The notes under the pieces were generated by a model. The model had not been told where the DNA came from and did not search any database. It saw only the letters and a program-made list of their open reading frames with translations. From NCBI RefSeq assembly GCF_011397635.1, contig NC_064759.1:13350428-13414427 (forward strand): a stretch of DNA of 64,000 nt. The letters run 5' to 3'. This document shows, in pieces, positions 44,446 to 54,640 of the stretch. The stretch comes from Epinephelus fuscoguttatus (taxonomy: Eukaryota > Chordata > Actinopteri > Perciformes > Serranidae). Made by a program: the position numbers and the translations under genes. Position 1 is the first letter of the stretch, and every line of letters begins with the position of its first letter.

Positions 44446-44911
44446 ATGTCAGAGCTCACACAGGCGATGGCACTCCTCAGGACTACCTAGGCCCGGAGTG
44501 GCTAATCAGGAGGACCGGGACAATTCCCTATGGGCCGGTCAGAAGCATGAAACTCCAGGGCTGAAAATGAGTCCCACTCCGGTCCTGCGACTACTTTTGA
44601 CAGTTACATTGAAAAAAGAAGGAGACACAGAGACTATGACCAAAAGAGAACTTGCTGATTTGCTCCACAGTGAGCTTCCTGGGGCAGGAGTAAATAGAGA
44701 AGATGTAGCACTATAGCAACAGAGCTGTAAATGCCTCTTGGGCAAATTTGTATGTTTCTCAACCTATTCACAACACCTACTGTTTTTCTTTGCTCAACCC
44801 ACGGGCCAAGGTGACGTGGACAAATTCTTCAGCATGCTGGATAGCGATAGTGATAGTGTTGATAATTTTGTGGAGTATGTCACTTTTGTAACAGCTCTCA
44901 CTGTGATTTAA
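44446..44911 (+). pseudogene. S100-like unit 9: exon 2 split by a 102-bp transposon
   Basis: ATG at 44,446 starts MSELTQAMALLR, then a hAT-like insertion brings an in-frame TAG at 44,488. After the insertion the exon resumes (TTFDSYIEK), but an extra A shifts the frame before EGDTETMTKRELADLLHSEL. The exon 2 donor is mutated (GGAGTAAATAG instead of GTAAGTAGA). Exon 3 (about 44,810-44,911) still reads GDVDKFFSMLDSDSDSVDNF, then VEYVTFVTALTVI and a stop at 44,909-44,911; the calcium loop has serine at the glycine position 6. At least four independent lesions counting the lost exon 1 donor, so non-functional. Confidence 0.88.
44487..44588. mobile_element. 102-bp hAT-like miniature element inside exon 2 of unit 9
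   Basis: Flanked by identical GACTAC at 44,481-44,486 and 44,589-44,594. Ends are inverted: CTAGGCCCGGAGTGG on the left and CCACTCCGGTCCTGC on the right. No coding capacity. Whether the duplication is really 6 bp or a decayed 8 bp is unclear, so the hAT label is tentative. Confidence 0.75.
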
Positions 44912-44989
44912 AATAAGTTACTTGGCCACATTGCCTGAAAATTTTCTTGCCTCATTTAATTTGTACTGAGTGAAAAAATTGAGTTATCC

Positions 44990-45680
44990 AAATAAAGCTA
45001 TAGCTTCCACTTAAAAAATAAAGTCAAGTAACGGTTCCCTTAATTGAAGTCATGTACAGTAAGTGAAAGCACTAGAATATGTTGCTATAAGTGCTTTCCA
45101 GCTCTTGTGACCATATGGTTGTCGGTTTGGCCTGTTGTTATAGATCTGAGATCCAGCCTGCAGAACCAGCTGCGTTCATTTGACTAATGAAGGTAAATAT
45201 TCTGTAACTGTCAATATTTACCCTGAAAAAAAACAACTGGCATTTGTTTGAGGTTGAGTTAAAAGACAAAAGCCGTCCTTACAGCTTATGGATATACATG
45301 ACAATGATGATGTTTCATCCTCATGCAAACTGAAAGATTATACTGACCACCACTACTTCATACCTGACAGACAATCGTCTATTTTTATGCTTATAGGCAA
45401 ATATGACTTGTTGCTTTCCCACAGCAGTATCACAGGTACGACAGGGGGCTTACATCAGAGGAAAAGCAAATAAGTGTCAACTCTAGTGTTTACATTTTGT
45501 ACGTTTTTGGGAGGAACAATAGAAAGAAAAAAGGAGGGGGATAGGTATAAAGAGGGGTGGGGGCTTGGAGAGAAGGTCTGTCAAGCTCTATATATACAGG
45601 TTTGTGTCTGTGTTCTCTGCTCAGATCTCTTTCTTCCACCATCTCTCATCTCGACCTCCACAAGCTTTCAAACAACTTTG
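44990..45680 (+). promoter_or_regulatory. Upstream module, promoter and exon 1 of S100-like unit 10
   Basis: Upstream module 44,991-45,230 (CAAGTAACGGTTCCCTTAAT, CAGCTCTTGTGACCATATGG). Proximal block GGGGGCTTACATCAGAGGAA, GT box GAGGGGTGGGGGCTT at 45,552-45,566, TATATATA at 45,589. Exon 1 from about 45,618 to 45,680, donor GTAAGT. Almost the same as unit 11. Confidence 0.74.
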
Positions 45681-45935
45681 GTAAGTGAAAATATTTTCTG
45701 AAATCCTTTTTGAAATAAAGCACTAAACATTTTGCTTTTAATTTATCTACAGAGGTTTTTCCTGATATGCAATACGTGGCATGAGATACATGAGTGAGCA
45801 ACAGTGCTGAGGCTTTACCAAATTACTGCATTACCAAAGTCATGTAAAATGAAAGAATGCATGAACAAATAACCAAAAAATATAAAAATAAACACTGAAC
45901 TGGATAGTCAACACCACTTTCTCGTTCCAGCCAAC

Positions 45936-46341
45936 ATGTCAGGGTACGATGATGCTCCAAAGCTCTTGGCGTCAATATATTTGCTCAAGGATGTCTTTGA
46001 CCAGTACGCTGCAAAAGGTGGAGACCCACAGACTTTGACCAAGAAAGACCTCTCTGAGATGCTCCGCAAAGAGCTTCGTTTGAATGTAAGTAGAAAATAA
46101 AGTTGTGTAATTGCAACAGGAAGCTGTGAATTCCTCTTGGACAGAAGTGTTTTTGTTTTGTTTTACTGTCTTTTTACAACTTCTACTGCTTTTCTCCATT
46201 CAGGTCTCAGACTGCCCTGAGGCAGAAGAATACTTCAACCGACTGGATGCCAACGGGGATGGTACTGTTGATTTCGAGGAGTATCTCACTCTGGTGGGAG
46301 GACTCGCTTTGATCCTAAGCGCCATGTACAATCAACAGTAA
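45936..46341 (+). CDS. S100-family EF-hand calcium-binding protein, unit 10 (95 aa)
   Basis: Coding exons 45,936-46,085 (exon start 45,931 after CGTTCCAG; donor GTAAGT) and 46,204-46,341 (acceptor TCCATTCAG). Exon 2 encodes 50 residues, MSGYDDAPKLLASIYLLKDV, FDQYAAKGGDPQTLTKKD and LRKELRLN: a longer N-terminus than units 4, 6 and 8. Exon 3 encodes VSDCPEAEEYFNRL, canonical loop DANGDGTVDFEE, then LTLVGGLALILSAMYNQQ. All second-loop ligands are present. AATAAA at 46,528-46,533. Nearly identical to unit 11; the pair is a recent tandem duplicate with its own subtype sequence. Confidence 0.88.
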
Positions 46342-46934
46342 TCCATGTACAGTCACATGTATAAAATATATTCCATCATCATATGCTCTGACAAGGAAAA
46401 CATGGTTAATAAACACACAGATGAATCATAGATGGGTTATTATGTAGTCCTGCAGGACTTGAAATGTGATGTCTCTGAGTGTGTTTTGCTGATTCTGAAT
46501 GTCAGAGGTGATTAACAAAGAAGCAAAAATAAATGTTGCCTCCTTTTACTGAATGTTTTGTGTGTGTTCCTTAACAAATTACAGATATTGTGCAAACTGA
46601 GTCATCTGACCCTCTCTGTTGCACGGTGGAGGAATGTAATAGATACATTTACTCAATTACTGTCCTTAAGTACAGTTTTATTTATATATTTATTTATTTA
46701 TTTTGTTACATTATACTTCTGCTCCACTGCATTTATCTCACAACAACACTGGTTAATTTGCAGATTCAGATTATTGTTGCAAATATAATCAACAAATAAA
46801 TCATCATGTATTATTATGTATAAAGATAAAACTTTTTGATTTCTCGGTGAAATTGACAAGCTACCAAACAGTTTATAGTAAACAACTAGCCTCACCTTTA
46901 GCAGGTGCAGAATTAAAGTGTTTACATTAATGCA
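46342..46934. other. 3' module of unit 10
   Basis: Conserved 3' blocks (ACACACAGATGAATCATAGA, GCTGATTCTGAATGTCAGAG) run to 46,535. A dispersed block follows at 46,615-46,930 (TTACTCAATTACTGTCCTTA, ATTTATCTCACAACA, AAGATAAAACTTTTTGA), shared with units 8, 11 and 12. That block looks like an old miniature transposon carried along with the units. Confidence 0.55.
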
Positions 46935-47514
46935 TCAAATCAAATCAAATCAATCCCACAGGATTAGGAGTTCAGTTCTTTTATGGCACTCGGATAAAAA
47001 CTATTTGTGAGTCTAGAGGTGCGGGCCCGAATGGACCTGTAGCGCCTCCCAGAAGGCATCATTGCAAACAGACAGTTTCCTGGCTGAGAACAGTCCTGGA
47101 TTATGTTTTCTGCACGGCGCAGGCATCTGGCGCTGTATATGTCAGACAGATAGGGAAGCTGTGACCTTATGATGTCCTGTGCTGACTTCCTAACTCTATC
47201 CAGAGCTTTTTTTGTCAGCCACGGTGCAGCTTTTAAACCACACCAAGATGTCGTGGGTGATGATGCTCTCCACAGAACATTTGTGGAAGGACAGCAGCAG
47301 TTCCCGGGACAGGTTGACTTTCCTCGGTGACCTCAAAAAGTACAGTCGCTGCCGTGCTTTTTTCACGAGGGCAGTGGTGTTGACAGTCCATGTGAGGTCC
47401 TGAGAGATGTATGTGCCTGGGAATTTAAAGTCACTGACCCTCTCCACGATGTCCCCTTTGATGTAAAGAGGAGCAGGTTCCTCCCTGCCAGATTGTTGAC
47501 AGAGCACCAAGGAG
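46935..47514 (-). mobile_element. Rex/CR1-type LINE 3' end, inserted between units 10 and 11
   Basis: The minus strand encodes the C-terminal RT-associated region: YIKGDIVERVSDFKF, DLTWTVNTTALVKKARQRLY, then FHKCSVESIITHDILVWF, with later C-terminal codons in the 47,000-47,190 stretch. The 3' tail is an AAATC run at 46,937-46,953. It interrupts GCATCAATAATTC, which is uninterrupted in the sister unit at 49,453-49,466, so that copy is an empty site. TCAA is repeated at both edges. Confidence 0.82.
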
Positions 47515-47599
47515 TCAATAATTCTAATCTAATAATATACAAACATATTATTCTGAAATGGGCTGTTCTGCATAATGAGTAGCCTACTTTTACTTTTGG

Positions 47600-48305
47600 T
47601 ACAAATAAAGCTATAGTTTCCACTTAAATAATAAAGTCAAGTAACGGTTCCCTTAATTGAAGTCATGTACAGTAAGTGAAAGCACTAGAATATGTTGCTG
47701 TAAGTGCTTTCCAGCTCTTGTGACCATATGGTTGTCAGTTTGGCCTGTTGTTATGGATCTGAGATCCAGCCTGCAGAACCAGCTGCGTTCATTTGACTAA
47801 TGAAGGTAAATATTCTGTAAGTGACTGTCAATATTTACCCTGAAAATAAATACTGATATTTGTTTGAGGTTGAGTAAAAAAAAAAAAAAAAAAAGATGTC
47901 CTTACAGCTTATGGATATACATGTATATCTACATGACGTTTCATCCTCATGCAAACTGAAAGATTATACTGACCACCACTACTTCATACCTGACAGACAA
48001 TAGTCTATTTTTATGCTTATATGCAAATATGACTTGTTGCTTTCCCCCAGCAGTATCACAGGGGGCTTACATCAGAGGAAAAGCAAATAAGTGTCAGTTC
48101 TAGTGTTTACATTTTGTACATAAATGGGAGGAATAATAGAAAAAAAAGGAGGGGGATAGGTATAAAGAGGGGTGGGGGCATGGAGAAAAGGTGTGTCAAG
48201 CTCTATATACATATATATATATAGGTTTGCGTCTGTGTTCTCTGCTCAGATCTCTTTCTTCCACCATCTCTCATCTCGACCTCCACAAGCTTTCAAACAA
48301 CTTTG
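47600..48305 (+). promoter_or_regulatory. Upstream module, promoter and exon 1 of S100-like unit 11
   Basis: Upstream module 47,605-47,850 nearly identical to unit 10. GT box GAGGGGTGGGGGC at 48,167-48,179, TATATA at 48,204 extended by an expanded TA run (48,210-48,222). Exon 1 from about 48,240 to 48,305, donor GTAAGT. Confidence 0.74.
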
Positions 48306-48557
48306 GTAAGTAGACATATGTTTTAAAATCCTTTTTGAAATAATCTACTACACATTTTGCTTTAATTTATCTAAGTTAGTTTTTCCTGATATGCAATATG
48401 TGGCATGAGATGCATGAGTGAGCAACAGTGCTGAGGCTTTACCAAATTACTGCATTACCAAAGTCATGTAAAATGAAAGAATGCATGAACACATAATCAA
48501 AAACAAGAAAGAAACACTGAACTGAATAGTCAACACCACTTTCTCGTTCCAGCCAAC

Positions 48558-48963
48558 ATGTCAGGGTACGATGATGTTCCAAAGCTCTTGGCGTCGATAT
48601 ATTTGCTCAAGGATGTCTTTGACGAGTACGCTGGAAAAGGTGGAAACCCACAGACTTTGACCAAGAGAGAACTCTCTAAGATGCTCCGCAAAGAGCTTCG
48701 TTTGAATGTAAGTAGAAAATAAAGTCGTATTATTGCAACAGGAAGCTGTGAATTCCTCTTGGACAGAAGTGTTTTTGTTTTGTTTTACTGTCTATTTACA
48801 ACTTCTACTGCTTTTCTCCATTCAGGTCTCAGACTGCCCTGAGGCAGAAGAATACTTCAACCGACTGGATGCCAGCGGTGATGGTACTGTTGATTTCGAG
48901 GAATATGTCACTCTGGTGGGAGGACTTGCTTTGATCTTAAACGAGATGTACAATCGAAAGTAA
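48558..48963 (+). CDS. S100-family EF-hand calcium-binding protein, unit 11 (95 aa)
   Basis: Coding exons 48,558-48,707 (exon start 48,553; donor GTAAGT) and 48,826-48,963 (acceptor TCCATTCAG). It reads MSGYDDVPKLLASIYLLKDV, FDEYAGKGGNPQTLTKRE, LRKELRLN, then VSDCPEAEEYFNRL, loop DASGDGTVDFEE, and VTLVGGLALILNEMYNRK. It differs from unit 10 at about a dozen residues, among them N for D in the first loop and S for N in the second. All second-loop calcium ligands are kept. AATAAA at 49,088-49,093. Intact; probably functionally close to unit 10. Confidence 0.88.
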
Positions 48964-49544
48964 TCCATGTAACACTACAGTCACATGTATAAAATATGTT
49001 TCATCATCATATGCTCTGACAAGGAAAACATGCTTAATAAACACACACAGATGAAGAGATGTCAGAAGTGATTAACAAAGAAGCAAAAATAAATGTTGCC
49101 TCCTTTTTTTGTGCGTGGTCCTTAAAATATAGATATTTTGCAAACTGACCTTCTCTATTGCACGGTGGAGGAATGTGATAGATACACTTACGCAATTACT
49201 GTACTTAAGTACAATTTTATTTAGGATTTATTTATTTATTTTGTCACATTATACTTCTACTCCACTGCATTTATCTCACAACACCAGTTACTGTGCAGAT
49301 TCAGATTATTGTTGCAAATATAATCATGATGTCTTATTATGGATAAAGATAAAACTTTTTTGACTCCTTGGTGAAACTGACAAGCTACCAAGCAGTTTAT
49401 AGTAAACAACTGGCCTCACCAGCTGCAAAAATAAAGTGATTCTTACCTTAATGCATCAATAATTCTAATCTAATAATATACAAACACATTATTCTGAAAT
49501 GGGCTGTTCTGCATAATGAGTAGCCTACTTTTACTTTTGGCACA
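48964..49544. other. 3' module of unit 11
   Basis: Same order of blocks as after unit 10, without the LINE insertion: polyadenylation signal 49,088, dispersed block 49,170-49,440, and the intact empty site at 49,453-49,466. Confidence 0.55.
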
Positions 49545-50620
49545 AAAAAAGCTATAGTTTCCACTTAAATAATAAAGTTAAGTAATGGTACCCTAAATTG
49601 AAGTCATGTACAGTAAGTGAAAGCACTAGAATATGTTGTTATAAGTGCTTTCCAGTGCCATATGTTTGTTAGTTTGGCCTGTCAGGGTTACTGCATGCAG
49701 GAGTTTGTTATAGATCTGAGATCCAGCCTGCAAAACCAGTTGTGTTCATTTGACTAATGAAGGTAAATATTCTGTAAGTGACTGTCAATATTTACCCTAA
49801 AAAACATTTATATGTTTGAGGTTGAGATAAAAAAAAAACAAGGAGTCCTTACAGCTTATGGATATACATGTATATCTACATGATGATGATGTTTCATCCT
49901 CATGTAAACTGAAAGGAGATTATACTGACCACCATTACTTCATACCTGACATATAATCATCTATTTTTATGCTTATATGCAAATATGAGTTGTTGCTTTC
50001 CCACAGCAGTATCACAGGTATGAAAGGGAGCTTACATCAGAGGAAAAGCAAATAAGTGACAAATGAATGAATGAATGAATGAATGAATGGACTTTATTTA
50101 TATGGCACCTTTCATGCACAAAATGCAGCGCAAAGTGCTTTACAATTCAGATGGCAGAGACAAACAGCAAAGAAATAAAACCATGCAATGATATTACACT
50201 AATTCAAGAAGAAAAGAGAAGAAGAAATAAATGTATCAATCAATAATTAATTAAGTAATAAAAACATATATACAAACATATTAAGAATATTAAAACAGAT
50301 AGCTGCTAGTTCTAGGCTATGTTAAAAAGATGTGTTTTGAGTTGTCATTTAAAACTGCTCACTGAGCCAGCAAGTCAAATATTTAAAGGCAGGGTGTTCC
50401 ATGTTTTTGGGGTGTAGTAGCTAAAAGAAGCTTCCCCAAAGGTTTTTGTAGTGAAAGGGCAGCTGCAGAGGATCTCAGGGTTCATGGAGGGATATACTGT
50501 AAAGTGATAGGAAATCCATTATATACGAGGGAAGGAGGGAAATAGGTATAAAGAGGGGTGGAGGCTTGGAGAGAAGGTGTGTCAACCTCTATACCACTTA
50601 TGTCCACTTTGTGGTGATGG
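49545..50620 (+). pseudogene. S100-like unit 12: promoter only, exons lost
   Basis: The upstream module (49,548-49,800) and proximal block (GGTATGAAAGGGAGCTTACA) match units 10 and 11. A LINE end interrupts the promoter at 50,064-50,515. Promoter sequence then resumes with AAATAGGTATAAAGAGGGGT, the GT box at 50,552-50,562 and GTGTGTCAACCTCTATA at about 50,577, and stops there. No exon 1, 2 or 3 follows. The unit's 3' module reappears 2.3 kb later at 52,955. Confidence 0.7.
50064..50515 (-). mobile_element. LINE 3' end with (AATG)n tail inside the unit 12 promoter
   Basis: Starts with AATG repeats (50,064-50,091), then GGACTTTATTTATATGGCAC, CAAAGTGCTTTACAATTCAG and further 3' UTR-like sequence on the minus strand, typical of fish L2/CR1 ends. 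No ORF. It splits the promoter that is continuous in units 10 and 11. Confidence 0.65.
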
Positions 50621-50778
50621 AGAACACAGTAATTATACATAATGTCACCACACCATGTAGAAATTTAATATAAATCTAAACATAACCGTCAGTCAGTGCT
50701 TACTTCCTGTTGCCAGTAGGTGGCGCAATCACCATGACACTTAATTGGCATGTTGATGTCTTCAGGTCTGGAGCCTTA

Positions 50779-51363
50779 GGTCCCGTTTATACGATTTCAA
50801 CTGAAAACAGTGAACTTTAGTTGCGTTTTGGCCGATCGTTTACACGACAGCTGCGTTTTGGGTGCCTGGAAACGCAACGTTTTGAAAACGGGTTCCAAGC
50901 AAAATTTTTTTGAAACGGCACCGTCTCCATTGTCATGTAAACTTGCAATATGCAGTTCCTCTGAAAATGGAGACTTTGAGTACATGTGCATTACGGTTCC
51001 AGTCACTAGGCATGCGCAAGAAAGTCGACCATCACAACAACAATGACTCACAAGCTCTGCTTGTGCTGCTCACCCTATTGAATTTATCAGCATTTCCCCA
51101 TCATAGTGTAGATTTACTGTCGCAACTCCATATCATCGTCCGTCCAGACAAACATTCGTGCGGTTGTAATTTTTTTCTGTTTATACATTGCTGCTCTGTA
51201 GAAGGAAGCGTCACACTGCCAACTACTGGCCTGGCATGTATACTGCAGCGTTTCTGGTCATTTTTGTGGATCTGTTATGTTGTCGTCTAAACATGGAACT
51301 TTTTCAAAACGAAAATGACAAACAATTCTGTTTTCAGTGGATCGTTTTCGTGTAAACATGGCC
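50779..51363. mobile_element. PIF/Harbinger-like miniature element
   Basis: Ends are imperfect inverted repeats (GGTCCCGTTTATACGATTTC on the left, CGTTTTCGTGTAAACATGGCC on the right, here split: CGTTTTCGTGTAAAC then ATGGCC). TTA flanks both sides (50,776-50,778 and 51,364-51,366), the 3-bp duplication of this superfamily. No transposase remains. Confidence 0.6.
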
Positions 51364-51715
51364 TTATATAATAAATGAAACTTGGTGCAGACTGGAACAA
51401 GTACATGGAAGTTACAACAAATAAGTTACAGTGAATAAGGCGTTGTCATGGCAACACTGTTCAATGTAAACACACAGTCGTTACAAGTAAGCATCATCAA
51501 GGTCTTGCAACTATGCTGACCAAATCTGAGATGGATCAGGTAACCCATCTGGGAGGAGTATGTTAAGTATGAAACATGTCCTTTTGTGTTGCCAGTAGGT
51601 GGCGCTAAGACGATAACTTAATTCTGGTACATAGATGTCATGCATGAGTCATGGGCAGATTGGACAATGTATACAACAACTTCCTGCTTTATGGCAAAAT
51701 GTGCAAAATAGCTAG

Positions 51716-52277
51716 CCTGGAAATCCAGACCCAAATCTAGAAAGATTTAGGGTCTGGCTATGAGTAATGCAAATGGCCCAACTCGAGGGGTGGCACCAAC
51801 CATGAATTTGTAAATATCACTGCACGCAATTGGATAACACTACAACCAATCAGAACAGTACACGGGGTGACGTATCCAGAGCGCTACCAGTGGAGCTAAA
51901 TGGTAGAGTAGACTCTATCCGGTCAGCAAAACAGCAAAAAAGTCCTTCTTGCAAAGGAAAGATTCGATCGCCGTCTTCTGTTCCTCTTTTAAAAAAAGCC
52001 AAGTCTAACTCGTTCACTTTAGCGGCCAAAGCTGTTTCAAACAACTGGTGTTCAACCGTAGCCATCTTTCAATGTTTACTGACTGATTCCGGACTTCATT
52101 GTCACAGCGCTGTCGTCATCTGTTTAGCTCACCTCTGGCCCGCCTACATCAGATACACCGATGTGATTGGTGCAGCTTGGCTCCAAGGGCATGGGTAATG
52201 AGCATCATTACTGATTGCCAGAGTGACTCGCTGAGCAAATTCAAATTGTGCTCTCACGAGAACTCTGGATTTCCAGG
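51716..52277. mobile_element. Miniature inverted-repeat element, about 560 bp
   Basis: Left end CCTGGAAATCCAGACC and right end CTCTGGATTTCCAGG are inverted. The interior carries frames on both strands (51,830-52,198 and 51,850-52,065 minus) without a recognised domain. Target duplication is unclear; family unknown. Confidence 0.6.
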
Positions 52278-52954
52278 GTACAAATTAGCCACCACACGAC
52301 AGCAACACCGTTTGATGAAAAATCACAATCTAGATCTTGAGACTTTTCCAAGCAAATTTGAGGTGGATCTGGTCAGCCTGTTAGGAGAACGAAATGAGAG
52401 CACAAAACATGGAATTTCCTGTTTCCAGTAGGTGGTGCTATAACTATGACAAACCTTTGGCATGTAGATGTGTTCAGGGCCGGACTATCATCAATCATGT
52501 TAAGTATGGGGCACACTGAATTAGGCTCAGTGGAGTTACAAACCACTTCCTGTTTGTTGGCAGAATATGGAAATTTGACGCCTAGTCACGGTCGCACTGC
52601 TCGATGAAAACTAAAGTTTTGAGTAACTTTTCATGTCAAAGGTCTTTAGATGATACAGACAAAATCTGAAGTCAAACAGTCTAAATCACCAGGAGCAGTT
52701 CATTAAAGTATGACACCTGTAAATGGCTAAAAAAAAAAAAAAAAAAAACACAGAAATTGCACAGTGAATTCAAAATGGTTGACTTCCTGTTGGATTAGGG
52801 TGTGGCTCCAAAAGGCTTTTTTGTACATCTTGGAATGTCTCTCATATGTGTGCAGGGTTTTGTGAGTTTTTGAGCATCTTAAGCCCCTTAAAAAAATTCT
52901 GGAAAGAAGAAGAAGAAGAATTCCTTCAATTTCAGGAGTGTCCTTGCACATGAT

Positions 52955-53290
52955 GTATTATCATGGATAAAGATAACTTTAGTGATCCCTCTGTAAAAAT
53001 GGACAAGCTGCCCAGCAGTACATGGTAAAATAATGGCCTCACCTTTGTCATATGCAAAGTTAAAGTGATGCATCAATAATTATGATGCAATAATGCAATA
53101 TATGTTACTCTGAAATGAGCTGTTCTGCAAAATGAGTCCTTTGACTTTTGGCAGGGTGAGTATATTTTTTGCTAATACTTTTGTACTTTTACTTCAGTAA
53201 GTTTTTCAATGCTGGATCTTTGCTTGTAACTGAGTAATTCTACAAAGTATTGCTACTTTTACTCAAATAAAAGTATTACTGCACATCTGC
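52955..53290 (+). other. 3' module of S100-like unit 12, right end of the array
   Basis: TTATCATGGATAAAGATAAC, CAAGCTGCCCAGCAGTA, GTGATGCATCAATAATTATG and GAGCTGTTCTGCAAAATGAG match the 3' modules after units 8, 10 and 11. The array traces end here. Confidence 0.6.
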
Positions 53291-54000
53291 TGGGTAAATT
53301 AATACCTTTAAAATGACATTTTAAAACATAGTCTGCCTTCTTATCTAACATGTTACCACTAAAATGTCTTCCCAGTCCTCATTCAGGGACTCATGCCACA
53401 GTTAAGTGTTCGCTTTTGTGTCACTGTTTGGATGGGTTACACATGGAGCAGAAAATGACACCGAGGGAGAAAGCTTTACATAACAACTCTGTATCTGCAT
53501 GTAAAAAAGACAAGATGAGGATTCATGAGGAGTGTTTGAAGTATGTCACCAGACCTTATAAGCAGCTCATTCCATCCCCATAAAAGTGAGAGGATATTGA
53601 AGTAATCTTCACGCACATGTTCGTAAACATTTCAGTAAGTGTTCTGTTTTTCATGTGCCTTCCGGTGGGTTGTCCACCACAGATGCTTTGAGCAGCCTTT
53701 CCAATGCTGCCCCCTTGTGTTTAGATTTTTCACTCTGAGGTGTCCATACCATTTATTTCCCTAACTTCTTGTGGCTGGAATCAATTAGCCTATTAAATGT
53801 AGGTGATGAACAGTGTTTATATATTGTATATAGATGTATAAAATAATATATGGTACACCTAATTTTAAGCACCATGTTGAAAATCTTTCTGCCACATGAG
53901 GACAATACTTGGCTTTCTGTGCAGAAATAAGAACGGCTTTCCTTTTGTACATAGAAAAAAAATGTATTTTTGCCTTTTTTGGATTATAAGGTAGTTACGT
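53291..54000. other. No gene recognised
   Basis: A 77-residue frame at 53,350-53,583 has no motif or splice context. Otherwise plain non-coding sequence. Confidence 0.4.
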
Positions 54001-54640
54001 ACGGAAAAGCTGCTGCCTCTACACTAAAATCACTGCATGCTGTCTACCACTCAGCCCTAAGGTTCATAACAGGTGATTCTGACAGCACCCATCACTGCCA
54101 CCTTTACTGAAAGAATGGCTGGTCACATTTGGATGTGACATGGGTGCAACATTGGTATTGTTCATTTATAAAGCTTCGATGCAGATGCTTCAAGGCTTTA
54201 TCCCATCCCTTTAACTCTGACCTCACATTATCTTGGTACTCACTCACAGAATAGGTTGTTGCTCTACATTCCCTTACTCAGAACGGAACTAGAAAAGATG
54301 TTGTCCGCTTAGCAGTGTTCCATACATGGACACTACCACCTTTATGGCTGTTTAAATGCCTTATTTCTGATCTTGTTTTAATTGAGTGTAAATGCTTTTA
54401 AATATATATCTATACCTAAGTGCGTCTACCTTTTGCAGTTATTCATTGCTACTGTTATTTGTTGTTTTGTATGATTTCATTTCTGTTTTAAGTGATAGGC
54501 ATGATGGTTCTTTGTTTGCTTATCGATTGTTTTCAATGTCTTTGTTTATGTTCGGCATCACTGAAAATGAGGGCCTCCCTCAAGTGATATCCTGGGTCTT
54601 TAATAAAGGTTTGAATGAATTTACCAAATACTCTTAAAGC
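54000..54640 (+). mobile_element. Degenerate LINE C-terminal fragment and 3' end
   Basis: With frame changes it reads AASTLKSLHAVYHSALRFIT, GDSDSTHHCHLY, then GWSHLDV and QHWY, a decayed but recognisable C-terminus of a fish non-LTR element. The 3' part ends GGTCTTTAATAAAGGTTTG near 54,610. Confidence 0.6.

Larger units (their letters stand above)
50690..52870. repeat. GTAGGTGGCGC-type dispersed repeat, three degenerate units, with nested elements
   Basis: CCAGTAGGTGGCGC motifs at about 50,714, 51,594 and 52,427 are each followed by ATGACACTTAATTGGCATG- or CTTTGGCATGTAGATGT-like text and then a collapsed common core. The two intervals between them are filled by inverted-repeat elements at 50,779-51,363 and 51,716-52,277. 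Non-coding. Confidence 0.5.

Noticed and set aside
44498-44716. 72-residue frame containing EGDTETMTKRELADLL
   Set aside because: A hybrid of transposon sequence and shifted S100 exon 2 in unit 9; it starts within the insertion and reads through a mutated donor.
45936-48963. Naming units 10 and 11 as ictacalcin or a specific S100 orthologue
   Set aside because: The S100 plan is clear, but no subtype-specific feature could be confirmed without a database search.
51830-52198. Overlapping frames on both strands
   Set aside because: Both lie within a 560-bp inverted-repeat element and have no catalytic motif.
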